Assembly (NCBI GenBank): GCA_025927435.1
Contig: JAICLM010000004.1
Span: forward strand, 1 to 27,084
DNA length: 27,084 nt
From: Thermoleophilia bacterium
Lineage (GTDB): Bacteria > Actinomycetota > Thermoleophilia > Gaiellales > Gaiellaceae
Reading direction: 5' to 3'
Part shown: positions 15,009-22,517 of the stretch, piece by piece
Position numbering within the stretch: position 1 is the stretch's first letter
Layout of the letters: every line of letters starts with the position of its first letter
Position numbers and translations under genes: made by a program
Notes under the pieces: model-generated
The model's database searches: none
What the model saw: only the letters and a program-made list of their open reading frames with translations
Told to the model about the DNA's origin: nothing

Positions 15009-17144
15009 GTGTCCGTCTCGGAACCGCTGACCTGCCCGGACGCCGCCTCGCCGGGGCGGGTCGTACCCCCTGCGAGCGGCAAGGCCGTCGTCCGGACCGC
15101 CCTTCTCAACCGGCTCTGCGGCATCGCGGACGGCACGATCGTCACGATCGTCGCTCCGGCAGGCTTCGGCAAGACGACGCTGCTGGCCCAGTGGGCCGAG
15201 CGCGACTCTCGTCCGGTGGAGTGGATCGACCTCGAGCCGGAGGACGACGACGCCGAGAGCCTGGAGGCGCGGCTCGAGGCAATTGCAGACCGACCGAGCC
15301 CGCTCGTCCTCGTCGACGACGTGCACGTTCTTCGCTCTCGCGCGGCGCTCGCCGCCGTCGAGCAGCTGCTGGCCCAGACCGCGTACGGCACGAGCGTCGC
15401 GCTGGCGGCCCGGCGCCCGCCGGCGCTGCCGCTGCCGCGGCTGCGCGCCGAGGGCCGACTGCTCGAGATCGGGACGGACGAGCTCACGCTGAGGGGACGC
15501 GAGGCGGAGACCCTCCTGCGGCGAGCCGGAGTCCTGCTCCCCCGGCACGAGGCCGCCGCCCTCGCCGAGCGGCTCGAGGGCTGGCCCGCTGCCCTCTTCC
15601 TCGCCGCCCTGTCTCTGCACAACGGCGCCCACGCGTCGACGGTGGGCGGCGACGACCGCTTCCTCGCCGACTATCTCGAGACCGAGCACCTGGCGGGCCT
15701 CTCCTCCGGCCAGCGAGAGTTCGCGCTGCAGACCTCCCTCCTCGCGGAGCTGACGTCGGAGGCGTGCGACTCGCTGCTCGACCGCTCCGACTCGGCCGAG
15801 ATGCTCGAGTCGCTCGAAGGCGCAGGCGTGGTCGTCCCCCTGGACCAGCGCCGCCGCCGCTACCGCTACCCGCGCATCGTCCGCGACCTGCTGGCGAGAG
15901 AACTCGAGCGATCCGAGCCCGAAACGGCACGCGCCCTGCATCGTGCCGCGGCCGGGCGAGCCGTCGAGATCGGAGCCGTCGAGGAGGCCCTCGAGCACGC
16001 AGCAGCCGCCGGCGACGTCAAGCGGGTGGCCGATCTCGCCGAGCGGCTCGCCGTCTCCGCCTGCGGGCGCGGCCGGCTGGACGCGGTCGAGCGCTGGCTC
16101 GACCTCGTGCCGGAGGACGACGTCGAGGCCCATCCGGATCTCTGCATCGCCGCCTCCTGGCTCTACGCCGTCCGAGGACGAGCGGGCAACGCGCAGCACT
16201 GGGCGGACACTGCGCTGCGCGGACTCAGCGCCGACGATCCGCGCCTCCGCGTCCTGCGCGGGCTCCGCTGCCGCGACGGCGCCGACCAGATGCTCGAGGA
16301 CACGACCGCCGCCTGCGGGACGCTGCCCCCGGGGCACCCGTGGCGGCCGGCCGCCGTGCTCGGACGCGCCGCGGCCCTGCTGCTCGCCGGCGACATCGCG
16401 CGCGCAGAGCACGAGCTCGTCGAGGCCGTCGAGCTCGCCACCGCGGCAGGAGCAACCGAGCTGACGATTCTCGGGCTCTGCCTCCACTCGCTGCTCGTGG
16501 TGGACGAGAACGACCGGTCCGCCGACGCAGACGCCTTCGCGGCCGAGGCGACCGCGGTCGCCGCGGTCGAGCCGCCGACCCAGTCGCTGGCCGCTCTCCT
16601 GCTCGAGACAGTCGGTGCCAGAAACTCCGTCCGCCGGGGCGACCTCGGCGAGGCGGCCGCGGCTCTCGACCGCGCCGAGCAGCTCCTGCCTCACGCAACC
16701 CCCGCCGTGCCGTGGCTTGCCGCCTTCGCTCTCCTCGAGCTCGTGCGCGTCCGTCTTGCGCTCGCGGACGCGGACGGCGCGCGGGCCATCCTTCGCCGGG
16801 TCAGCGACATCTTCCGCGTCCGACCGCAGCTCGGCGCGCTCGTCGAGCGCCACGCAGAGCTCGACCGGCGAACGCATGTCCTCTCCGAGCCGGAAGGACG
16901 CTGGGCGTCGAGCCTTACGCCGGCCGAGCAGCGCCTGCTGCCGCTGCTGGCGACGCACCTCTCGTTCCGCGAGATCGGCGAGCGGCTGTTCGTGTCGCGC
17001 AACACGGTCAAGACGCAGGCGATCGCCGTCTACCGCAAGTTCGGCGTCACGAGCCGAAGCGCCGCGATCGAGCGGGCGGCCGCGCTGGGGCTGATCGAGG
17101 AGGCCGCAGCCGTGCCGCACGAGGGCCTCCGGTGCGCGAACTGA
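15009..17144 (+). CDS. LuxR-family transcriptional regulator with N-terminal ATPase domain (LAL/MalT-like), copy 3
   Basis: About 711 aa from the GTG at 15009. Walker A is APAGFGKTT at residues 49-57, Walker B PLVLVDDVHV, then helical repeats and a C-terminal LuxR helix-turn-helix (LTPAEQRLLPLLATHLSFREIGERL; NTVKTQAIAVYRKFGV). The frame is open back to an ATG at 14910, but the 33 extra codons have markedly lower third-position GC than the rest and no ribosome site, so they look non-coding; the later start matches where copies 1 and 2 begin. The gene follows the SHOCT stem-loop terminator. Directly after its stop, with no gap, a 52-codon frame begins, followed by an MBL-fold hydrolase. Those genes may be co-expressed with it or be its targets. 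Confidence 0.88.
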   Translation: MSVSEPLTCPDAASPGRVVPPASGKAVVRTALLNRLCGIADGTIVTIVAPAGFGKTTLLAQWAERDSRPVEWIDLEPEDDDAESLEARLEAIADRPSPLVLVDDVHVLRSRAALAAVEQLLAQTAYGTSVALAARRPPALPLPRLRAEGRLLEIGTDELTLRGREAETLLRRAGVLLPRHEAAALAERLEGWPAALFLAALSLHNGAHASTVGGDDRFLADYLETEHLAGLSSGQREFALQTSLLAELTSEACDSLLDRSDSAEMLESLEGAGVVVPLDQRRRRYRYPRIVRDLLARELERSEPETARALHRAAAGRAVEIGAVEEALEHAAAAGDVKRVADLAERLAVSACGRGRLDAVERWLDLVPEDDVEAHPDLCIAASWLYAVRGRAGNAQHWADTALRGLSADDPRLRVLRGLRCRDGADQMLEDTTAACGTLPPGHPWRPAAVLGRAAALLLAGDIARAEHELVEAVELATAAGATELTILGLCLHSLLVVDENDRSADADAFAAEATAVAAVEPPTQSLAALLLETVGARNSVRRGDLGEAAAALDRAEQLLPHATPAVPWLAAFALLELVRVRLALADADGARAILRRVSDIFRVRPQLGALVERHAELDRRTHVLSEPEGRWASSLTPAEQRLLPLLATHLSFREIGERLFVSRNTVKTQAIAVYRKFGVTSRSAAIERAAALGLIEEAAAVPHEGLRCAN

Positions 17145-17303
17145 ATGGCCTCGCTCGCCGCCCACCGCTCGCACCCTCGCGGGCCGCGCCTCTTCGAGGG
17201 GCCGCTGCTGCTCCGCCGGACACGGGCGGACATCGCCGAGCTCATCGCCTGGATCTGGGTCGCCGTCGAGGTCGCGCGGCTCTTGCGGCGCCCGAGACCA
17301 TGA
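17145..17303 (+). CDS. Possible 52-aa protein between LAL regulator and MBL hydrolase
   Basis: The ATG follows the LAL regulator stop with no gap (TGA then ATG), and the stop is 10 bases before the next gene's start. Third codon positions are almost all G or C, as in neighbouring genes. The N-terminal half is basic (HRSHPRGPR). The C-terminal half forms an amphipathic or membrane-seeking helix with two Trp (ADIAELIAWIWVAVEVARLL) and an RRPRP tail. No family recognised. Coding is supported by codon bias and spacing only; a chance open frame in GC-rich DNA is the alternative. Confidence 0.5.
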   Translation: MASLAAHRSHPRGPRLFEGPLLLRRTRADIAELIAWIWVAVEVARLLRRPRP

Positions 17304-17313
17304 GCGGCGCGAT

Positions 17314-18063
17314 GTGACGCCCTCCGCGGAGACCGGAAGGCTGACGTGGCTCGGGCACAGCTGCGTCGCGATCCAGCTCGACGGTCTCGGCATCGTCACG
17401 GACCCGGTGCTTCGCGAACGAATCGTCCACCTTCGCCGGAAGAAGCCGGTCGACCTCGCCGCACTCGAGGGAGTCGACCTCGTGCTGGTCTCGCACATCC
17501 ACCACGACCATCTCGATCTTCCCTCCCTCGTCCGCCTCGACCGGCGTACCGAGGTGATCGTCCCGGAGGGTGCGGGCGGCCTCCTGCGGCGGCGCGGCTT
17601 CCACGTCGTCCACGAGGTCGTGGCCGGAGACGAGGTGGACGTCGGGACGGTGCGTGTGCGGGTGACGCACGCCGAGCATGCCTCCACGTTCCGGGTCGGC
17701 ACCCGCAGGACGCAGCCCGTCGGCTACGTGATCGCCGGCAGCCGGACGGTCTACTTCGCGGGCGACACCGATCTCTTCCAGGGGATGGGTGCCCTCGGGC
17801 GCATCGACGCGGCCCTCTTGCCGGTCGCCGGCTGGGGATCGCGCCTGCCCGCCGGCCATCTCGATCCCGTGCGCGCGGTGGAAGCCCTCGCGCTCACGGA
17901 GCCGCGGCTCGCGGTTCCGATCCACTGGGGGACCTATGCGCCGTGGCGCCCCCCGCGCGGCGACGACTCTCCCGCCACCGCCTTCGCCGAGCTCGCCGCG
18001 ACGGTCGTTCCCGCCGTCGACGTGCGCGTGCTGCGCCCCGGGCAGTCGTGCCCGCTCGAATAG
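17314..18063 (+). CDS. MBL-fold metal-dependent hydrolase (UlaG/NAPE-PLD-like)
   Basis: A 249-aa metallo-beta-lactamase-fold hydrolase. The metal site motif HIHHDH is at residues 61-66 after LVLVSH. GHS near residue 15 (LTWLGHS), FAGDTD in the middle and PIHWGTY near the C-terminus supply the further metal ligands of the L-ascorbate-lactonase/NAPE-PLD-like branch. Members hydrolyse lactones, phosphodiesters or similar compounds, so the substrate cannot be read from sequence. The start is GTG at 17314, with no better codon nearby and a weak ribosome site. It follows the LAL regulator and the small frame, and is convergent with the next gene 12 bases away. Confidence 0.9.
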   Translation: MTPSAETGRLTWLGHSCVAIQLDGLGIVTDPVLRERIVHLRRKKPVDLAALEGVDLVLVSHIHHDHLDLPSLVRLDRRTEVIVPEGAGGLLRRRGFHVVHEVVAGDEVDVGTVRVRVTHAEHASTFRVGTRRTQPVGYVIAGSRTVYFAGDTDLFQGMGALGRIDAALLPVAGWGSRLPAGHLDPVRAVEALALTEPRLAVPIHWGTYAPWRPPRGDDSPATAFAELAATVVPAVDVRVLRPGQSCPLE

Positions 18064-18075
18064 CGTCGGCTTCGC

Positions 18076-18618
18076 TCAGCTGACGGCCAGCGCGCTGGGG
18101 GCCACGAGGTCGACCGGGACCCTGTACGCCTCGAGTGCGGAGAGGATCTCGTCGACGTAGGCGCGCCGGCGGAGCCCGCTGCCGGCTACTACGGGCGCCG
18201 GGACGAAGAGCTCTACGGGGTACGCGTACGACGCCCGCCAGCCCAACGGCCCCTCGACGACGTCTCCCCAGAGCGCCACGCGCCCGATCACGCGGTCGTC
18301 CCGGCAGAGCAAGGGCGGGGTCTCCAGGTACGAGCGGGCCGCTGCGACGGACTTGACCCCGTAGATTCCGCAGCGGCAATCGAGCTCCGGAGCCGGGTGG
18401 TCGCTCGGCTTCTTCCGCCAAGGCGTCCAGCGCGACCGGTGCGCAGCGCTGCAGGAGGCGACGAGCGGAACGCCGGGTTCCCACACTGCCCCGGCGAAGA
18501 GGCTCTGGAGAACGACACGGCGCTCACGCATGACGACGCGCCACACGCGCCAAGCCTCGACCGGCTCGAGATAGTCCGGGATCGGGTCGGCGTCTAGGTC
18601 GACGAGCGCGAGAGACAT
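18076..18618 (-). CDS. Conserved-looking protein with DCRCGIYG motif, unknown function
   Basis: A 180-aa cytoplasmic-looking protein that I cannot place in a named domain family. It opens with a proline-rich, acidic stretch (DADPIPDYLEPVEAWRVW). Then come a VWEPGVPLVASC segment, a central DCRCGIYG motif with two Cys two apart, IGRVALWGDVVEGPLGWRASYAYPVELFV, and a helical C-terminus. The three cysteines (ASC plus DCRC) could bind metal, with a histidine between them. Proteins of this general layout, with a C.CGIY motif and the ALWG...GWRA.YAYP pattern, seem familiar from soil actinomycetes, but I recall no assigned function. The ATG at 18618 has only a weak upstream purine run. It lies downstream of the two-component genes on the same strand, 115 bases away, probably as a separate unit. 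Confidence 0.75.
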   Translation of the reverse strand: MSLALVDLDADPIPDYLEPVEAWRVWRVVMRERRVVLQSLFAGAVWEPGVPLVASCSAAHRSRWTPWRKKPSDHPAPELDCRCGIYGVKSVAAARSYLETPPLLCRDDRVIGRVALWGDVVEGPLGWRASYAYPVELFVPAPVVAGSGLRRRAYVDEILSALEAYRVPVDLVAPSALAVS

Positions 18619-18660
18619 CGCCTAGCCCATCTGACCAACCAGACGTGGCATCGACCAGGG

Positions 18661-18712
18661 AGCGCGCACGACGCGCTACTTCGTGAGCGCCGCAGCCTCG
18701 GAGCGTTGCGGC
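18661..18712 (-). terminator. Two short GC-rich hairpins downstream of the response regulator
   Basis: In the 115-base gap between the response-regulator stop and the next minus-strand gene there are two inverted repeats: AGCGCG/CGCGCT with a 5-base loop (18661-18677) and GCCGCA/TGCGGC with a 12-base loop (18689-18712). Either could end the histidine kinase-response regulator transcript. There is no T tract, and six-base stems arise easily in GC-rich sequence. Confidence 0.35.
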
Positions 18713-18733
18713 AGCGATGCGCCTACACGGCAC

Positions 18734-19456
18734 TCAGACGTCCGACTTCTCCTCGAGGTCCGAGTCGGCGATGAACAGCAGCGCCGCCCGGACCCTCCTG
18801 CTCGTGGCCTTGTCGTCGGAGAGGTCGAGCTTTGCGAAGAGCGAGTTGATGTTCTTCTCGACCGCCCGCTTCGTGAGGAAGAGGGACTCGGCGATCGCGG
18901 CGTTGGACGCTCCGGTCGCAACACCAGCGAGCACCTCGCGCTCCCGCGTCGAGAGCCGGGCGAGCAGCGAGTTCTTCGCGCGCATCCGGGCCTCGACGAG
19001 CACGTCCACGACCTTGGGGTCGACCACGGACCCGCCGGCCGCGACCTCGCGGATCGCCTCCATCAGCTGGATGCGGTGCCCGACGTGCTCCTTCAGGAGG
19101 TAGGCGCGCCCGGCCGAGCCGTGCTCGAACAGCTTGAGCGCGTAGTGCGGGCTGACGTACTGGCTGATCACGACGACGCCGATCTCCGGATGGTTCTCCC
19201 GCAACGCGGTCGCGGCCCGGATGCCCTCGTCGGTGTTCGTCGGGGGCATCCTGATGTCCGTGATCACGACGTTGGGCCGGTGCTCCTCCACCGCGCGCAG
19301 GAGCGAATCGAGGTCGGGGCAGTACTCCAGCACCTCGACCTCGTCCTCCTCGCGCTCGAGCGCGCTGCGGATTCCCTCACGGATGAGGTACGCGTCCTCG
19401 GCGACGACGAGCCGGTAGACCGCCTCCCGGCCTGCCACCTCAGACGCCGACGACAT
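18734..19456 (-). CDS. NarL/FixJ-type response regulator
   Basis: A 240-aa two-component response regulator. The receiver domain fills about residues 14-135: acidic pair E20/D21, phospho-acceptor D67 in VVITDIRMPP, switch Ser in VVISQY, and the conserved Lys in YLLKEH. A LuxR/NarL helix-turn-helix is near 173-220 (LSTREREVLAGVATGASNAAIAESL; RAVEKNINSLFAKL). The ATG at 19456 is preferred, with GGAG in front; a TTG at 19477 would add seven residues. The start lies inside the kinase gene, overlapping its 3' end by 17 bases, so the two are co-translated and form a pair. The domain class is that of DevR/DosR and NarL. Targets are unknown, but nearby fermentation genes are candidates. Confidence 0.93.
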   Translation of the reverse strand: MSSASEVAGREAVYRLVVAEDAYLIREGIRSALEREEDEVEVLEYCPDLDSLLRAVEEHRPNVVITDIRMPPTNTDEGIRAATALRENHPEIGVVVISQYVSPHYALKLFEHGSAGRAYLLKEHVGHRIQLMEAIREVAAGGSVVDPKVVDVLVEARMRAKNSLLARLSTREREVLAGVATGASNAAIAESLFLTKRAVEKNINSLFAKLDLSDDKATSRRVRAALLFIADSDLEEKSDV

Positions 19457-21314
19457 CGCCGCTCCGATCGCTGTCAATGGCGACCCCGCCCGAGACGGTC
19501 GTCCCCGCCCCCGGGTCCGATCTCACGGCAAGCGTTCCACCGACTGCCCCGATCCGGTCGGTCATGTTCGTCAGCCCCGCTCCCCTCGTGCCCGGGCGCG
19601 GGACGAAGCCGACGCCGTCGTCGCGCACCGAGAAGCGCACCGCCTTGGGCTCCCGCCAGAGCCGCAGCGAGGCGACGGCGTCCTCGCCCGCGTGCTTCGC
19701 GACGTTTTGGAGCGCTTCGATGCAGCAATAGTAAATCGCTGTCTCGCGATCCTCGGAGAGGCGCCCGACGTCCTCGAGATCCAGGGTGAGAGCGACGCTC
19801 GCGCGCCGCGCGACCTCTCGGAGAGCCGCCTCGAGCCCCTCGTCGGCGAGGAGCGGCGGATAGATGCCGTGCGCGGTGGAGCGAAGCTCGTCGAGCGCGT
19901 CGTCGAAATCGGTCGCGAGCCCGTCGAGACGCTCCCCGAGCCCGTTCTCCCGGGCGAGGTCGCGAACGAGCTCGAGCTGGATCCGGAGCGCGACGAGCTT
20001 CTGCTGCACCCCGTCGTGAAGATCGCGCTCGATCTTCCGCCGCTCAGCCGAAGCCGCCCCCACGAGCCGTCGCTGGGAGGCGCGCAGCGCGTCCACCGAG
20101 TCGAGCAGGTCGTGCTCCAGCCGGCGATTCTCGAGAGTGAGGAGCGACGCGGCTCCGACAGCCTCCACGAGCTCCGGGTCCTCGCCCAGCGCGACGTCGT
20201 GCACGACCGCGAGAACCTGGGCGTCCCCGTGCCCGAACGCGCGCCAGGTCAAGCCCGCCGACTCCGGGTCGAGAACGGCGCGGGTCCCGTGCCGGTCCAC
20301 GAAGTGCCCGCTCCGCGGCAGCCAGAAGACCAGGCGTGCTTGCGGGTCGTCGAGCACGCGCCGCACGAGCTGCTCGACGGCCGCGACCGACGGCCGGCCG
20401 ACGAGCTTGCGGGCCATGAACGCGAGCGCCTCACCCGCGTAGGCCCGCGCGAAGAGCAGCCCTGCGATGAAACCCAGCGGGTAGACGATGCGCGCTCCCG
20501 CGAAGATCTCGATCCCCGAGCTGCCCGGGTGGACGCCGGCGAGGTCGACGACCACCGCGTTGATGGTGAAGACCGCGACGAGAGGGGCTGCCGAGACGAG
20601 GACGGGGAAGGTCAGCCGGCGCCGCGCGCGGCTCGCCCACGCGAAGCGGGCCGTCAGGAAACAGACGAGCCCGAGCCCCCAGGTCGCCTGCAGGACACCC
20701 TCGACGCGGCGAAAGACCTCGGCGGCCGCCGGCGCGTGGACGGCGAGCGCCGGATTGGCCGGGCAGGCCGTGGCGCAGCCGGTGATGCCGCTGACCCCGA
20801 ACACGTTGGACGACATGAAGATCAGCGGGAGCTCGCCGAGCAGGAAGGTGCCGAGGGCGGCCGCCATCACGATCCACGCCGCGCCGGTGACCCGCGAGCC
20901 CGGGAAGACCAGCAACAACCAGGTCGCGCCCAGCGCGACGGCCCAGACGGCCAGCATCCCGATCAGATAAAGAACGGAATTGGGGGAGCCCGCCAGACCG
21001 GAGACGAGGACGAGTGCGCCCTCGGCGAGCAACAGGTTCCCGAAGGCGCTGGACGGACGAGCGCGCCGCCAGACCAGGCCGCCGAGGGCGAGGGCGGCGA
21101 TGTTCGTGACGAGAACGGCCGAGAACGCAGTCGTCTGGCTCGTGACCCCGCCGGTGGCGACGACCGCGACTGCGGCGACGGCGCCGGCGAACGCAACCGC
21201 GATGACGACCAGATCCGACTTCTCGAGGGCGGTTCCGAAGGCATACTCGCGTAGCTCGGTCTCCAAATCGAGCTGCCCGAGCCCGGCCCCCCGGCTGACG
21301 GCTGAACCATTCAA
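19440..21314 (-). CDS. Membrane sensor histidine kinase, NarL-system type (HisKA_3)
   Basis: About 624 aa from the TTG at 21314, which has GGGGAGGAG about 11 bases upstream. The frame is open further back into the divergent gene's leader, but that part looks non-coding. The first about 300 residues hold some eight membrane helices, with one extracytoplasmic loop carrying GCATACP (two Cys). A poorly conserved linker (possibly GAF-like) follows, then the HisKA_3 dimerisation domain with phospho-acceptor H433 in ERDLHDGVQQ, and a HATPase_c domain with QNVAKHA, VRDDGVGF and GAGLTNM. It autophosphorylates and passes phosphate to the overlapping response regulator. The signal is unknown; the membrane region and paired cysteines could suit an envelope or redox cue. 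Confidence 0.9.
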   Translation of the reverse strand: MNGSAVSRGAGLGQLDLETELREYAFGTALEKSDLVVIAVAFAGAVAAVAVVATGGVTSQTTAFSAVLVTNIAALALGGLVWRRARPSSAFGNLLLAEGALVLVSGLAGSPNSVLYLIGMLAVWAVALGATWLLLVFPGSRVTGAAWIVMAAALGTFLLGELPLIFMSSNVFGVSGITGCATACPANPALAVHAPAAAEVFRRVEGVLQATWGLGLVCFLTARFAWASRARRRLTFPVLVSAAPLVAVFTINAVVVDLAGVHPGSSGIEIFAGARIVYPLGFIAGLLFARAYAGEALAFMARKLVGRPSVAAVEQLVRRVLDDPQARLVFWLPRSGHFVDRHGTRAVLDPESAGLTWRAFGHGDAQVLAVVHDVALGEDPELVEAVGAASLLTLENRRLEHDLLDSVDALRASQRRLVGAASAERRKIERDLHDGVQQKLVALRIQLELVRDLARENGLGERLDGLATDFDDALDELRSTAHGIYPPLLADEGLEAALREVARRASVALTLDLEDVGRLSEDRETAIYYCCIEALQNVAKHAGEDAVASLRLWREPKAVRFSVRDDGVGFVPRPGTRGAGLTNMTDRIGAVGGTLAVRSDPGAGTTVSGGVAIDSDRSGDVVGV

Positions 21315-21375
21315 GGGGACGACTGCTCCTCCCCGTCTACGGCGCGTGGCAGCAGCGTACGCACAGAAGGCAACT

Positions 21376-21390
21376 AGTGGCAAGACCACT
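21376..21390. promoter_or_regulatory. Inverted repeat AGTGG-N5-CCACT in divergent promoter
   Basis: Five-base perfect arms separated by CAAGA, flanked by GGC and GCC further out, in the 120-bp gap between the divergent histidine kinase and AI-2E transporter genes. It may be an operator for either gene. Short arms make this weak evidence. Confidence 0.3.
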
Positions 21391-21434
21391 GCCGGCGGCG
21401 CGGAACCGTCCGAGGCATAGGAGATCCTCCGTCC

Positions 21435-22499
21435 ATGGAGCGTCTCGTCCGCTTCCCGGTGAAGACGATCCTCACCGTCCTCGGGCTGATCGTGGCGGTC
21501 TGGGCACTGCTCCACGTGATCGTGGTCGCCCGCTCCGTGATCGTCTACGTCCTGATTGCGATCTTCCTCGCGCTCGCGATCAACCCGCTCGTGGCGCTGC
21601 TCATGCGCAGAGGAGTGCGTTCACGCGGCGCCGCCTCGGGGATCGCGTGCCTGATCGTGCTCATCGGCATCGCGGCGATCGGCTACGCGTTCATCCCGAC
21701 GCTGGTCGACAACGTCAACAACTTCGTCGACGCGGCTCCCGGCTATGTCCACGACCTGACCAAGGGCAAGGGCCGTCTCGGATTTCTCGAGACGAAGTAC
21801 CACGTCGTGGAGCGACTCGAGCACTACGTGAAGCAGGGCGGCGCCAAGAAGCTCTTCGGACTGTCGGGCGCCGCGCTCACGGTGACGAAAGGCGTGCTCA
21901 GCTTCATCGTCGGCGCCGTCACGGTCGCATTTCTCACCTTCTTCATGCTCCTCGAGGGTCCGGCCTGGACGGAGCGCTTCTTCGGCCTCTTGCCTCCCGA
22001 GTCGCAGCCGCGCTGGCGCGGAGTCGGCAACGACATCTACCGCCAGATCGGCGGCTACGTCACGGGCAACCTGGCGATCAGCTTGATTGCGGGCGTGCTG
22101 GCGACCGTCGTGCTGCTCGTGCTCGGCGTCCCCTTCGCGGTGGCGCTCGGGCTCCTCGTGGGCCTCCTCGACCTCATACCGCTGGTGGGCGCGACCGTGG
22201 CCGCGATCATCGTGGTCGCGGTCGGGTTCCTGCACTCGGTCGTGGCGGGAATCGTCCTCATCATCTTCTTCGTCCTCTACCAGCAGGCCGAGAACCACGT
22301 CCTGCAGCCGCTCGTGTACAACCGAACAGTCTCTCTCTCGCCGCTCGCGATCCTCGTCTCGGTGCTCGTCGGCGCCGAGCTCGCGGGAGTCCTCGGCGCG
22401 CTCGCGGCGATCCCGGTCGCCGGCGCGATCCAGGTGTTGATCGTGGACTTCCTCCGCGCCCGCCGCGAGCGGGTGATCGAGACGCCTGCCGCGCCCTAG
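21435..22499 (+). CDS. AI-2E family transporter (DUF20/UPF0118 membrane protein)
   Basis: A 354-aa multi-pass membrane protein with the AI-2E/TqsA family pattern: two or three N-terminal helices, a central soluble stretch of about 70 residues (VDNVNNFVDAAPGYV onward), then four to five helices containing YVTGNLAISLIAGV, GLLDLIPLVGA and YQQAENHVLQPLVY, the last a strong family signature. The name comes from autoinducer-2 export in E. coli TqsA; other members are sodium/proton antiporters, so the substrate is open. An AGGAG lies about 10 bases before the ATG. The gene is divergent from the histidine kinase and convergent with phosphoketolase, 18 bases apart. Confidence 0.93.
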   Translation: MERLVRFPVKTILTVLGLIVAVWALLHVIVVARSVIVYVLIAIFLALAINPLVALLMRRGVRSRGAASGIACLIVLIGIAAIGYAFIPTLVDNVNNFVDAAPGYVHDLTKGKGRLGFLETKYHVVERLEHYVKQGGAKKLFGLSGAALTVTKGVLSFIVGAVTVAFLTFFMLLEGPAWTERFFGLLPPESQPRWRGVGNDIYRQIGGYVTGNLAISLIAGVLATVVLLVLGVPFAVALGLLVGLLDLIPLVGATVAAIIVVAVGFLHSVVAGIVLIIFFVLYQQAENHVLQPLVYNRTVSLSPLAILVSVLVGAELAGVLGALAAIPVAGAIQVLIVDFLRARRERVIETPAAP

Positions 22500-22517
22500 C
22501 GGCGCTCCTGCCGTGTC

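Noticed and set aside
15191..17317. 708-codon plus-strand frame overlapping LAL regulator 3
   Set aside because: It is the +1-shifted shadow of the regulator, dominated by Arg, Pro and Ala.
14268..17702. 1144-codon open frame on the minus strand
   Set aside because: It lies antisense to LAL regulator 3 and the MBL hydrolase, whose protein motifs are unmistakable. Long antisense frames are expected at this GC content; the translation is low-complexity Arg/Glu/Gly with no domain.
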